A stretch of DNA of 64,000 bases from Pseudomonas khavaziana (GCF_019145205.1 NZ_JAHSTT010000009.1:170794-234793), one strand, 5' to 3'. Counted from the first letter of the stretch, positions 25,306 to 34,102 are shown. Made by a program: numbers and translations. The notes: a model not told the origin generated them from the sequence alone.

Positions 25306-26595
25306 ATGACTCAAGCAATAACAAAAATAGACACGCTGGTAGTAGGAGCGGGTCAAGCTGGCGTAGCCATGAGCGAGCACCTGAGCAAGCAAGGTGTGCC
25401 GCACCTGGTGCTGGAGCGCAGCCGCATCGCCGAGCGCTGGCGCACCGGGCGCTGGGATTCGTTGGTCGCCAACGGCCCGGCCTGGCATGACCGTTTCCCT
25501 GGCCTGGAATTCATTGATGTGCCCGCCGATGGCTTCGCGCCCAAAGAGACGGTGGCGGATTATTTTGAAACCTATGCACGCAAGTTCAATGCACCGATCC
25601 GCACCGGTGTGGACGTCACCTCAGTGGTGCGCAACGTCGGCCGCCCCGGTTTTACTGTGCACACCAGTGAAGGTGTGATCGAAGCCAATCGCGTGGTGGC
25701 TGCCACCGGGCCGTTCCAGAAGCCGGTGATTCCGGCCATAGCGCCGAAAGACACCGCGCTGCACCAGATCCATTCCGCCGATTATCGCAACCCCGGGCAA
25801 TTGCCGGCGGGCGCGGTATTGGTGGTGGGCGCCGGTTCTTCCGGGGTACAGATCGCCGATGAATTGCAGCGCGCCGGGCGCCAGGTGTACCTGTCGGTCG
25901 GTGCCCATGACCGCCCGCCCCGCGCCTATCGCAACCGCGACTTCTGCTGGTGGCTGGGGGTGTTGGGTGAATGGGATCAGGTGGCGATGAAGCCCGGCCG
26001 CGAGCACGTGACCATCGCCGTCAGCGGCGCCCACGGTGGCAAGACCATCGACTTCCGTGAACTGGCCCAGCAAGGCATGACCCTGGTCGGCCTGACCCAA
26101 GCCTTTGACGGCAACGTGGCCAGCTTCCAGCCCAACCTGGTGGAAAACCTGGCGCGCGGCGACGAAAACTACCTGGCCCTGCTGGATGCGGCTGACGCCT
26201 ATATCGAACGCAACGGCCTCGACCTGCCGCTGGAGCCCCAAGCGCGTCGCATATTTCCCGATGCCGAATGCATCAAAAACCCGATCCTGCAACTGGACCT
26301 GGCCCAGGCCGGCATCACCACGATCATCTGGGCTACCGGGTTTGCCACGGATTACAGCTGGTTGAAAGTCGATACCTTCGACGCGGCCGGCAAGCCCCAG
26401 CACCAGCGCGGGGTGTCCAGTGAAGCGGGCATCTATTTCCTCGGTTTGCCGTGGCAATCGCGGCGTGGTTCGTCATTCATCTGGGGTGTGTGGCACGACG
26501 CCAAATACGTGGCCGACCACATCGCCATCCAGCGTCAGTACCTTGAGTACCGCGAACCCGCACCGGTTGTCCAGCACACCCCTGTCAGCGCCTGA
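25306..26595 (+). CDS. Flavin-dependent monooxygenase / NAD(P)-binding oxidoreductase (CzcO-like)
   Basis: A 429-aa class B flavoprotein-like enzyme. FAD-binding VVGAGQAGVAMSEHL (about 13-27), GRWDSLVANGPAWHDRFPGLEF, an FMO-like HQIHSADYRNP, NADPH-binding VVGAGSSGVQIADELQRAG (about 180-198) and the late ATGFATDYSWL motif are visible. It would hydroxylate or oxidise a small organic or N-containing substrate with O2 and NADPH. ATG at 25306 follows AAGGAC; the earlier in-frame start is rejected. First gene of an operon with RidA (24 bases on), DUF1028 and an M20 hydrolase. Confidence 0.9.
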   Translation: MTQAITKIDTLVVGAGQAGVAMSEHLSKQGVPHLVLERSRIAERWRTGRWDSLVANGPAWHDRFPGLEFIDVPADGFAPKETVADYFETYARKFNAPIRTGVDVTSVVRNVGRPGFTVHTSEGVIEANRVVAATGPFQKPVIPAIAPKDTALHQIHSADYRNPGQLPAGAVLVVGAGSSGVQIADELQRAGRQVYLSVGAHDRPPRAYRNRDFCWWLGVLGEWDQVAMKPGREHVTIAVSGAHGGKTIDFRELAQQGMTLVGLTQAFDGNVASFQPNLVENLARGDENYLALLDAADAYIERNGLDLPLEPQARRIFPDAECIKNPILQLDLAQAGITTIIWATGFATDYSWLKVDTFDAAGKPQHQRGVSSEAGIYFLGLPWQSRRGSSFIWGVWHDAKYVADHIAIQRQYLEYREPAPVVQHTPVSA

Positions 26596-26619
26596 GCACT
26601 TTTTCCTGGAGTTTTTTTG

Positions 26620-27030
26620 ATGCCTACCCACACTCGCATCCGCATGTTCAACACCAAAGAAACCTACCCCAACCAGAGCCTGGACAACGACCTTTGCCAG
26701 GCCGTGCGCGCCGGCAACACCGTGTATGTACGTGGCCAGGTGGGCACCGATTTCGACGGCAACCTGGTGGGCCTTGGCGATGCCCGCGCCCAGGCCGAAC
26801 AGGCGATGAAAAACGTCAAGCAACTGCTTGAGGAAGCCGGCAGCGACCTCAGCCACATCGTCAAGACCACCACTTATTTGATCGACCCACGCTACCGCGA
26901 GCCGGTGTACCAGGAAGTCGGCAAATGGCTCAAGGGCGTGTTCCCGATTTCCACCGGGCTGGTGGTCTCGGCCCTCGGCCAGCCACAGTGGCTGATGGAA
27001 ATCGATGTGATCGCGGTTATTCCAGAGTAA
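26620..27030 (+). CDS. RidA family (YjgF/YER057c/UK114) protein
   Basis: A 136-aa RidA-superfamily protein: QAVRAGNTVYVRGQVGTDFDG, DARAQAEQAMKNVKQLLEEAGSD, IVKTTTYLIDPRYREPVYQEVGKWLKG and a C-terminal EIDVIAVIPE. Canonical RidA hydrolyses reactive enamine/imine intermediates; the Arg of its active site (normally in a C-terminal half RxxVEV-like context) is not obvious here, so it may belong to a Rid subfamily with a pathway-specific role, as RutC does. Start ATG at 26620 with TGGAG upstream. 11 bases before the DUF1028 gene. Confidence 0.9.
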   Translation: MPTHTRIRMFNTKETYPNQSLDNDLCQAVRAGNTVYVRGQVGTDFDGNLVGLGDARAQAEQAMKNVKQLLEEAGSDLSHIVKTTTYLIDPRYREPVYQEVGKWLKGVFPISTGLVVSALGQPQWLMEIDVIAVIPE

Positions 27031-27041
27031 GGAGGCTAGCC

Positions 27042-27719
27042 ATGACCTTTTCCATCGTCGGCCGTTGTGCTGAAACCGGCCAACTGGGCATCGCCATCAG
27101 TTCATCGAGCATTGCCGTGGGCGCCCGCTGCCCGTGGCTGCGGCCCGGTGTGGGCGCGGTGTCGACCCAGAACATCACCCTGCCCGCCCTCGGCCCGGAC
27201 GTGCTCGACCTGCTGGAACAGGGCCTGGCCCCGGCCGAGGCCCTCGACCAAGCCCTCACGCGCAACGGCTACAGCCAATACCGGCAAGTGACGGCGATTG
27301 ACCACCTGGGCCGCAGCGTGCATTTCAGCGGCAGCCAGACCCTGGGCACCCATCATGCGGTATCGGGCGAGCAATGCGTGGCGGCGGGCAATATGCTTGC
27401 CGACCGCGAAGTCATCACGGCGATGGTCACCGCCTTTGAACTGGGCGAAGGGCAACTGGCAGACCGGCTGCTGGCGGCGATGCATGCCGCCATTGCCGCC
27501 GGTGGCGAAGCCGGCCCCGTGCACTCTGCCGCGCTGGTAGTGGTGGGCGAGCTGACCTGGCCGATCATTAATCTGCGCGTGGACTGGGCCGATGAAAACC
27601 CCATTGGCGAACTGCAAGCACTCTGGGACGCCTACCGCCCGCAAGTGCAGGACTATATCGACCGCGCCCTCGCCCCCGACCGATCCCCCGGCTACGGCGT
27701 GGCCGGAGACGACCGATGA
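27042..27719 (+). CDS. DUF1028 protein (putative Ntn-hydrolase-like)
   Basis: A 225-aa DUF1028 protein: MTFSIVGRCAETGQLGIAIS, AVGARCPWLRPGVGAVSTQN and GEQCVAAGNMLADREVI are family hallmarks. The family is thought to share the Ntn-hydrolase fold; a Thr directly follows Met1 and could be the N-terminal nucleophile after Met removal, an inference. A perfect AAGGAGG precedes the ATG. Its stop overlaps the M20 hydrolase start (ATGA). DUF1028 genes commonly sit beside amidohydrolases and RidA genes, pointing to an amide- or ring-opening step. Confidence 0.88.
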   Translation: MTFSIVGRCAETGQLGIAISSSSIAVGARCPWLRPGVGAVSTQNITLPALGPDVLDLLEQGLAPAEALDQALTRNGYSQYRQVTAIDHLGRSVHFSGSQTLGTHHAVSGEQCVAAGNMLADREVITAMVTAFELGEGQLADRLLAAMHAAIAAGGEAGPVHSAALVVVGELTWPIINLRVDWADENPIGELQALWDAYRPQVQDYIDRALAPDRSPGYGVAGDDR

Positions 27720-28861
27720 GCCGCAGCCGCGAATTGCTGCGCACGCTGGTGGGGTTCGATACCACCAGCCGCGAGTCCAACCTGCAGTTGATCGAGTTTG
27801 TGCGCAACTACCTCGCCGGATTTGATGTAGCCAGTGAACTCGTCTACAACGCGCAGCGCAGCAAGGCTAACCTGTTTGCCAGCATCGGCCCGGTAGAACT
27901 GCCAGGCATCGTGCTGTCGGGGCACACCGATGTGGTGCCGGTGGATGGGCAACCCTGGACACTGCCGCCGTTCGAGTTGACCGAGCGTGACGGCAAGCTG
28001 TTCGGGCGCGGCACTGCCGACATGAAGGGGTATATCGCCTGTGTGCTGGCGTTGGTGCCGGAGCTGGTCAAGGCGCCTTTGCGCCTGCCGGTGCATATCG
28101 CCCTGTCCTATGACGAAGAAGTCGGCTGCCTCGGTGTGCGCTCACTGCTCGCGGTCTTGGAGCAGCGCCCGGTAAAACCCATGCTGTGCATTATTGGCGA
28201 GCCGACCGAACTCAAACCGGTGCTGGGCCACAAGGGCAAATTGGCTATGCGCTGCGATGTGCAGGGCCATGCATGTCACTCGGCGTATGCGCCCTCAGGG
28301 GTGAATGCGATTGAACACGCCGCCGAGTTGATCGGCGAGCTGGGCCGTATTGGCCAGCGTTTGCGCTCGCACCAGGACCCAAGGTTCGATCCGCCGTTCA
28401 GCACGGTACAGACCGGCATGATCAGCGGCGGCAAGGCGTTGAACATCGTGCCCGCCGATTGCCGGTTCGACTTTGAAGTGCGCGCCCTGCCCGCCATGGA
28501 CCCAGGTGAAGTGGCTCAAGAGTTGCAAGCGTACGCAATGCAGCAGGTGCTGCCGAAGATGCAGGCCGTGAGTAAGCAGAGTTCGATTCTGCTCACCGAG
28601 TTGTCGGCCTACCCGGGATTGGTCACAGATGAACGCAGCCAAGCCGCGGAGTTGATCGCCGCGTTCTCAGGCTCGCGGGACTTTGGCACCGTGGCGTTTG
28701 GCACCGAAGGTGGGTTGTTTGATGCCGTGGGTATTCCGACCGTGGTGTGCGGGCCGGGGAGCATGGACCAGGGGCATAAGCCGGATGAGTTTGTGAGCCT
28801 GGAACAGCTCGACGGCTGCGATGCCATGCTGCGAAGGATGCTGGACTCGATTCAGACTTGA
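27716..28861 (+). CDS. M20 metallohydrolase, acetylornithine deacetylase (ArgE)-like
   Basis: A 381-aa M20 family amidohydrolase. Metal ligands and motifs: LSGHTDVVPVDGQPW, GRGTADMKGYIA, SYDEEVGCLG, IGEPTELKPVLGHKGK and the late GPGSMDQGHKPDEFVSLEQL. ArgE cleaves N-acetylornithine, and the similarity is strong, but the operon (monooxygenase, RidA, DUF1028) suggests a different N-acyl or N-carbamoyl substrate in a catabolic route rather than arginine synthesis. Start overlaps the DUF1028 stop by ATGA, so translation is coupled. Confidence 0.9.
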   Translation: MSRSRELLRTLVGFDTTSRESNLQLIEFVRNYLAGFDVASELVYNAQRSKANLFASIGPVELPGIVLSGHTDVVPVDGQPWTLPPFELTERDGKLFGRGTADMKGYIACVLALVPELVKAPLRLPVHIALSYDEEVGCLGVRSLLAVLEQRPVKPMLCIIGEPTELKPVLGHKGKLAMRCDVQGHACHSAYAPSGVNAIEHAAELIGELGRIGQRLRSHQDPRFDPPFSTVQTGMISGGKALNIVPADCRFDFEVRALPAMDPGEVAQELQAYAMQQVLPKMQAVSKQSSILLTELSAYPGLVTDERSQAAELIAAFSGSRDFGTVAFGTEGGLFDAVGIPTVVCGPGSMDQGHKPDEFVSLEQLDGCDAMLRRMLDSIQT

Positions 28862-28878
28862 AGAAAATACGGGTCCAA

Positions 28879-28966
28879 TGTGGGAGGGGGCTTGCTCCCG
28901 ATGAGGGAGTGGCAGTGAAAGCAGCTGTGACTGACACACCGCCATCGGGAGCAAGCCCCCTCCCAC
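28879..28966. repeat. Class A REPIN between convergent genes
   Basis: Inverted class A REPs (28879 and mirror ending 28966) fill the 119-bp gap between the M20 hydrolase and the convergent LysR gene; the hairpin may serve as a transcript end. Confidence 0.9.
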
Positions 28967-28980
28967 ATTGGGTCCTGCAT

Positions 28981-29892
28981 TCAGCCGAGTAACCGTGCGA
29001 GCTCTTCACGGCAGTAATCCACAAACAACTGCACCGGCTTGGTCAGCGGGGCCCGCCTCAGCCACACCGCCGACAACCCCGACCCCGTCACCGTTTCCGC
29101 CAACGGAATACACACCACCTTCTGCCCATCATAGGTGTACTCACTGAACGGCTTGGTCACCAAAATCGAGAACCCAAACCCACGCCCCACCATGCCGCGC
29201 ACCATCTCGATGGACGGCGAGCTGAACACGATATTCGGCGTCAGCCCGCGCTCTTCAAAAATGCTCACGAAATAGGTCCGGCTGGGCAGCACATCGAGCA
29301 AGATCATCGGCTCCAGCACCAGGTCGGCCAGGGACACCTTGGCTTGTTGCGCAAAACGGTGATCGGCCGGCAGCAACGCATAAGGCTGTTGCGGCGGCAT
29401 CAGTGGCGCGGTCTCGATGGTGCCGCCCAGATCGTGTTCGAACAGCATCGCCACATCGATACTGCCTGCCGTCAGCGCCTGCACCAGCTCCTGCTGCTCG
29501 CCATCGCGAATACGGATCTCCACCCCTGGCCAGCGCGCCTTGAAGCCGGCAATCAATCGCGGCAGGTACAGCGGCGCCACGGTTTCAAAGCAGCCGATAT
29601 CGATCTGCCCCGCCACTACATCGTTGTCCGCCAGGGCGTTCTGCTCGAATTCATGGGCCACCCGCAACAGCTCCAGGGCCTTGCGATAAAAACGCGCGCC
29701 ACTGGGGGTGAGCGAAACGCCCTGGGCGTGATGGCGGATAAACAGCTGAACGCCAAAACTCTCCTCCAGGTGCTTGATCGCCGTGGACACCGACGGTTGG
29801 GCGATATACAGCTTGCGCGACGCCTCGGCGACGCTGCCGCATTCGGCCGTGGTCACAAAATATCTGAGCTGGCGCAGGTTATAGGCAGCCAT
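28981..29892 (-). CDS. LysR family regulator of the monooxygenase/permease locus
   Basis: A 303-aa LTTR: N-terminal winged helix (LRQLRYFVTTAECGSVAEAS, LYIAQPSVSTAIKHLEESFGVQLF) and a substrate-binding domain (IDIGCFETVAPLYLPRLIAGF, VRGMVGRGFGFSILV). ATG at 29892 has GGAGGTG seven bases upstream; a longer in-frame start is rejected. It is convergent to the monooxygenase operon and divergent from the NCS1 permease, a layout suggesting control of both, with the pathway substrate as inducer. Targets are inferred from position. Confidence 0.9.
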   Translation of the reverse strand: MAAYNLRQLRYFVTTAECGSVAEASRKLYIAQPSVSTAIKHLEESFGVQLFIRHHAQGVSLTPSGARFYRKALELLRVAHEFEQNALADNDVVAGQIDIGCFETVAPLYLPRLIAGFKARWPGVEIRIRDGEQQELVQALTAGSIDVAMLFEHDLGGTIETAPLMPPQQPYALLPADHRFAQQAKVSLADLVLEPMILLDVLPSRTYFVSIFEERGLTPNIVFSSPSIEMVRGMVGRGFGFSILVTKPFSEYTYDGQKVVCIPLAETVTGSGLSAVWLRRAPLTKPVQLFVDYCREELARLLG

Positions 29893-30106
29893 CGGCACCT
29901 CCATAAACGTGGAATTTCGCCCCAAACAAGTGCGAAAAAATCGCGCTTTTTTCATCGATTCGAGCCCATGCAACATACCGGAGCAAAAATCTGCGCGAGA
30001 TACTTTTTTTAAGGTCTATAGCAACAAACTTACTAATTTACCTCCCCGCGCCCATTGCAGATGATCACTCCAACAACAAAGCGCCGCCCCGTGCAGCGCA
30101 TAGCGA

Positions 30107-30122
30107 AGTACGTCAACGTACT
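30107..30122. promoter_or_regulatory. Palindrome just upstream of the NCS1 permease
   Basis: AGTACGT, spacer CA, ACGTACT: a perfect 7-bp inverted repeat 21 bases before the permease ATG, in the 250-bp region shared with the LysR gene. Possible operator or leader hairpin close to the ribosome site; no LTTR match was assigned with confidence. Confidence 0.4.
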
Positions 30123-30143
30123 CACCTTGCCTTGGAGCTCGTC

Positions 30144-31559
30144 ATGGTTACCACTGCAACATCCAGCGCCCCACTTATCGAAAAACACACGATTGGATAC
30201 GTGCCCCCGGAAGATCGCCATGGAAAGGTAAGAGACCTGTTCACCCTGTGGTTCGGCGGCAACATCGCGCCGTTGCCGATCGTCACCGGTGCGCTGGGGG
30301 TGCAACTGTTTCACCTCAACCTGGTGTGGGGCATTATCGCCATCCTCGTCGGCCACCTGGTTGGCGGTGTGTTGATGGCGTTGCACTCGGCCCAGGGCCC
30401 GCAGATGGGCATCCCGCAGATGATCCAGAGCCGCGCCCAGTTCGGCTCCCTCGGTGCGTTGCTGGTGGTGGTGATTGCCGGGGTGATGTACATCGGTTTC
30501 TTCGCGTCCAACATCGTGCTCGCCGGTAAATCCCTGCACGGCGTGGTCGACGCGGTACCGGTGCCGGTGGGCATTGTGATCGGCGCCATCGGCTCCGGGA
30601 TCATCGGCATCATCGGCTATCGCTTTATCCACGTGCTCAACCGTATCGGCACCTGGGTGCTGGGCGCCGGCATCGTGCTGGGCTTCGGCTACATCTTCAC
30701 CCACGTGCAGACCACCGACTTCCTGACTCGCGGCAGCTTTAACATCTCCGGTTGGCTGGCGACAGTTTCCCTGGCCGCGCTGTGGCAGATCGCCTTTGCG
30801 CCGTACGTGTCGGACTACTCCCGCTACCTGCCGGCCGACGTGCCCGTCGCCGCCACCTTCTGGACCACCTACCTGGGTTCGGCCCTGGGTTCGAGCCTGG
30901 CCTTCATCTTCGGTGCCGTCGCCGTGCTCGCCACCCCGGTAGGCATGGACACCATGGACGCGGTCAAGCTCGCCACCGGCGCCATCGGCCCGTTGATGCT
31001 GGTGCTGTTTTTGCTCAGCGTGATCAGCCACAACGCCCTCAACCTGTACGGCGCAGTGCTGTCGATCATCACCCTGGTGCAGACCTTCGCCTACCGCTGG
31101 ATCCCCACGGCCAAAAGCCGCGCCGTGATCTCCATCATCGTGCTGGCCGCCTGTTCGATTGCGGCGGTGTTCGCCTCCAAGGACTTCATCGGCCACTTCG
31201 TCGACATGGTGCTCGTGCTGCTGGTGGTGTTGGTGCCGTGGACGGCGATCAACCTGATTGACTTCTATGCGATCCACAAAGGCAAGTACGACATCGCCTC
31301 GATCTTCCGCGTCGATGGCGGCATCTACGGCAAGTACAACCCACAGGCGCTGCTGGCGTATGCGGTGGGGATTGCGGTGCAGATTCCGTTTATGAACACA
31401 CCGCTTTACGTAGGCCCGATTTCAGAACACATCAACGGCGCAGACCTGTCCTGGGTGGTGGGGTTGCTGGTGACGTCGCCGCTGTACTTCTGGCTGGCGA
31501 GCCGCGACAGTGCGTATAAGCGCCGCATGGATGGGGGCAAGTTGGTGGGTGGGGTCTGA
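30144..31559 (+). CDS. NCS1 family nucleobase/cation permease (cytosine/hydantoin-like)
   Basis: A 471-aa, roughly 12-helix permease. NCS1 features: the N-terminal VPPEDRHGKVRDLFTLWFGGNIAPLPIVTGALG, then PQMGIPQMIQSRAQFGSLGA and WQIAFAPYVSDYSRYLP. It imports a nucleobase, hydantoin, allantoin or related N-heterocycle with Na+ or H+. ATG at 30144 has TTGGAGC eight bases upstream. Divergent from LysR; with the monooxygenase operon it suggests uptake of the pathway substrate. A clear terminator follows at 31659. Confidence 0.9.
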   Translation: MVTTATSSAPLIEKHTIGYVPPEDRHGKVRDLFTLWFGGNIAPLPIVTGALGVQLFHLNLVWGIIAILVGHLVGGVLMALHSAQGPQMGIPQMIQSRAQFGSLGALLVVVIAGVMYIGFFASNIVLAGKSLHGVVDAVPVPVGIVIGAIGSGIIGIIGYRFIHVLNRIGTWVLGAGIVLGFGYIFTHVQTTDFLTRGSFNISGWLATVSLAALWQIAFAPYVSDYSRYLPADVPVAATFWTTYLGSALGSSLAFIFGAVAVLATPVGMDTMDAVKLATGAIGPLMLVLFLLSVISHNALNLYGAVLSIITLVQTFAYRWIPTAKSRAVISIIVLAACSIAAVFASKDFIGHFVDMVLVLLVVLVPWTAINLIDFYAIHKGKYDIASIFRVDGGIYGKYNPQALLAYAVGIAVQIPFMNTPLYVGPISEHINGADLSWVVGLLVTSPLYFWLASRDSAYKRRMDGGKLVGGV

Positions 31560-31658
31560 TACATCCTCTATTCGGATCTGCCGGGGATGATTCTTCCTGG
31601 TCTGCGAACCCGCGCACAGTTGCCACCCAATCTGTTTCGCAGCAGCAAGGCTGTGAGG

Positions 31659-31690
31659 AAACCCGCCTCGGCGGGTTTTCTGGTTTTTGA
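31659..31690 (+). terminator. Rho-independent terminator after the permease
   Basis: Stem AAACCCGC, loop CTCG, GCGGGTTT (31659-31678), followed by a T-rich tail TTCTGGTTTTT. Confidence 0.85.
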
Positions 31691-31732
31691 AGAACTCAAA
31701 CCTACCGCCAGGCTATGTCGAACTCGGTCAAC

Positions 31733-32164
31733 TGTGGGAGGGGGCTTGCCCCGATACGTAACCACGATGCGAAGCGAGCCGCTCTTGATCTTGATCTGCT
31801 TTTGATCTCAGGCGCCCCGTTAAACCACGCTGGCCGGAATTCGACAGGGATTTGGGGGGTAAACCGGCAGGGATGCCGGTTTAGCCGCCCCGCGCCATGG
31901 ATGGCGCGTGGCGGCGGCCCCAAATCCATGGCGGATTACGGGCACACCGAGCCGAAGCGAGGTGCCGAGTGGTGGGGCAAGAGCGTTTGGGTTACTTTTG
32001 CCTGGGCCGGCATTCCGGCTTTTCAAAAGTGACCCGCTGTAAAAGCGGAACCATAAGTGGCCGTTGCCCAAATAACGGATATGTACTCGGTCTGATCCAG
32101 CATCCTGGTCGGCCCCAAGGCCGCCATCGGGAGCAAGTCGAATCGTCGCACCGCCCCTCCCACA
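31733..32164. repeat. REP-bounded ~430-bp dispersed repeat
   Basis: Starts with a class A REP (TGTGGGAGGGGGCTTGCCCC at 31733) and ends with a class A REP interrupted by TCGAATCGTCGCACC (about 32136-32164). The core contains GATGCGAAGCGAGCCGCTC, GCCGCCCCGCGCCATGG and GGATTACGGGCACACCGAGC. An inverted, partly deleted copy lies at 51723-52018. Open frames across it are not supported as genes. Together with the terminator it accounts for the 675 bases between the permease and the GNAT gene. Confidence 0.85.
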
Positions 32165-32234
32165 TTTGGATCGCGGCGCATCAGTTAGTTGGCGTTATGA
32201 TATGACCTTTCGCTCAACGCCCCAGGAAACACCC

Positions 32235-32726
32235 ATGCCCACCCTCACCTTGCGCAACGCCCTCCCCGCCGACGCCGCCCGCTGCTTTGAAATCGAAACC
32301 AGCGCCTACGAAGGCGACGAAGCCGCGACCCTGGAAAAGATCGCCACGCGCATCGCGCAGTATCCCCAGGGGTTTCTGATCCTGGAAGCAGACGGCGATG
32401 TGGTCGGGTTTATCAACTCGGGCTGCGCCCATGAGGTAGTGATGTCGGACGAGGCCTTCAAGGAATTGGTCGGTCACTCACCCGAAGCACCGAATGTGGT
32501 GATCATGTCGGTGGTGGTCGACCCGGCGCATCAGGGCAAAGGCTATGCAACAACCCTGATGACTGAGTTCGTGCAACGCATGGGCACAATGGGCAAGCAG
32601 ACAATTCACCTAATGTGCAAGCAACAGCATGTGCCGTTGTACACCCGCATGGGCTACACCTATGTGCGCCCTTCGCCGTCGGACCACGGTGGAATGGCCT
32701 GGCATGAGATGGTGATGGTGCTGTAG
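32235..32726 (+). CDS. GNAT family N-acetyltransferase (AANAT-like)
   Basis: A 163-aa GNAT: MSVVVDPAHQGKGYATTLMTEFVQ is the acetyl-CoA loop and PLYTRMGYTYVRPSPSDHGGMAWHEM the C-terminal part, similar to arylalkylamine/serotonin acetyltransferase-like bacterial proteins. Substrate unknown. ATG at 32235 follows CCAGGAAACACC; the upstream frame lies in repeat sequence. Confidence 0.88.
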   Translation: MPTLTLRNALPADAARCFEIETSAYEGDEAATLEKIATRIAQYPQGFLILEADGDVVGFINSGCAHEVVMSDEAFKELVGHSPEAPNVVIMSVVVDPAHQGKGYATTLMTEFVQRMGTMGKQTIHLMCKQQHVPLYTRMGYTYVRPSPSDHGGMAWHEMVMVL

Positions 32727-32850
32727 CGCCCTTCATGGAATCATCGTATTTATGTTGCCCAGTGTAAAACCCGGTTGGGTAAAAGCCTAACTCAGGCCTT
32801 AAAGCCTGGGCGGGCTACAAACCCTGCCAGAGCCGAATCACAGCCTGAAT

Positions 32851-32877
32851 GTGGGCGCCAGCTTGCTCGCTCCCACG
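32851..32877. repeat. Divergent single REP-like palindrome
   Basis: TGTGGGCGCCAGCTTGCTCG then CTCCCAC: ends pair (GTGGG/CCCAC) and the centre mixes class A and B REP features. It lies between the GNAT gene and the TPM gene; a short CAGGC/GCCTG hairpin (about 32791-32807) is nearby. Confidence 0.5.
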
Positions 32878-32902
32878 TCTGAATTGGGCATCAACCAACG
32901 CG

Positions 32903-34102
32903 TCACCAACTGCCGGACGCCCCACCACCGCCACTGGAACCACCGCCACCAGACGAACTGCTGCTGGAGCTGGAGCTGCTGGAACTCGAACCGGATCCGC
33001 CGCCCGAGCCAGATCCCGACCCCTCGCCAACCTTGCCAAAGATAATCAGCGCGACAAACGATGCGATGGGAAACGCCAGCAGCCAGCCATCGCGCCCGCC
33101 ATCGATCACCAGCCCGGCGACCACGTACACGGCCACTACCGCCAACAGTCGCACGCTAAATCCTGTACGGCTGCTCCTCCAGGTGTGCCTCATGATCAGC
33201 AGCAGCACCAGGTACAAGCCCAGCACTACTCCTACGCACAGCGGCCATAGCAGCCAATGGATAAAACTGACGTCCACGTAGTGGTCCGCCACCACCAGCC
33301 CGACGCTATAGGCCAGCAGCCCGATCACGCCGTAGAACAGCGGGCGTACCTGCCACAAGGCACCAAATGTGGCGCCGCCAATCAACAGGGTCAACGGCAT
33401 GACAAACAGGAACATCGGCCATTGCTGACCGCCACCGAGCAGTGCCAGCAACAGCGTGGCCGCCACCGCGAGGATCAAGCCCTTGCGCCAACGCAGCTTG
33501 CCGGCGGCGATCAGCACGCCACCCAGGCCACCCAAGACAAACGCCGCCAGTATCGCGATAAATTGGGGGTTGATCCCGGGCCCGGCCACCTTGGGCAGGT
33601 CGCCGCCGTCCACCAACACGATCAGCGCATCCACACCTTGTTGGATACCTCCGGCAAAGTCCCCCTGGCGAAACGCCGGGGTGATGCGCTCTTCGATGAT
33701 GCGGTGGGCCAGCAGGTCGGTGACCGTGCCTTCCAGGCCGTAGCCCACTTCGATGCGCACCTTGCGGTCGCCCCTGGCCACCACCAGCAGGATGCCGTCG
33801 TCGACGTCCTTGCGCCCCAGCTTCCACGCGCGGAACAGTTGGTTGGCATAGTCCTCGATGCCGTCGCTGCCGGTGGTCGGCACCAGCAATACCGCGACTT
33901 GCGCACCTTTGCGCTGTTCAAGCTCGGCAAGTTGGTTTTTCAAGCGTTGGGTGGTGGTGGAGTCGAGGGTGTTGGTCAGATCAATCACCCGTTGGTCCAG
34001 GGCCACCCCGATAGGCGAAGTGTCAGCCCGGGCCAGGCTCATCACACCGACAAGTAACAGGACCAGCAGGCTCAACACCGATTGCCGCAGAATCATCACC
34101 AT
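32903..34102 (-). CDS. TPM-domain membrane protein (YgcG family)
   Basis: A 399-aa protein: signal peptide (LSLLVLLLVGVMSLARA), an extracytoplasmic TPM_phosphatase domain (about 30-170: VIDLTNTLDSTTTQRLKNQLAELEQRKGAQVAVLLV, VRIEVGYGLEGTVTD), about five to six membrane segments, and a tail with 13 consecutive serines followed by GGGGSSGGGGASGSW. The Gly/Ser tail ending in GASGxW is typical of the family; the serine run uses mixed codons, so it is not a fresh slippage tract. The family is linked to photosystem repair in plants; bacterial function is unclear. Monocistronic, divergent from the RsbQ-like gene. Confidence 0.88.
   Translation of the reverse strand: MVMILRQSVLSLLVLLLVGVMSLARADTSPIGVALDQRVIDLTNTLDSTTTQRLKNQLAELEQRKGAQVAVLLVPTTGSDGIEDYANQLFRAWKLGRKDVDDGILLVVARGDRKVRIEVGYGLEGTVTDLLAHRIIEERITPAFRQGDFAGGIQQGVDALIVLVDGGDLPKVAGPGINPQFIAILAAFVLGGLGGVLIAAGKLRWRKGLILAVAATLLLALLGGGQQWPMFLFVMPLTLLIGGATFGALWQVRPLFYGVIGLLAYSVGLVVADHYVDVSFIHWLLWPLCVGVVLGLYLVLLLIMRHTWRSSRTGFSVRLLAVVAVYVVAGLVIDGGRDGWLLAFPIASFVALIIFGKVGEGSGSGSGGGSGSSSSSSSSSSSSSGGGGSSGGGGASGSW

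Noticed and set aside
30033..31277. Long minus-strand frame opposite the NCS1 permease (414 codons)
   Set aside because: His/Asp/Gly-rich antisense shadow of a transmembrane gene with no start signals.
31820..32071. Open reading frames across the dispersed repeat (83-105 aa)
   Set aside because: They lie wholly in repeat sequence, lack ribosome sites and have no protein-family features.
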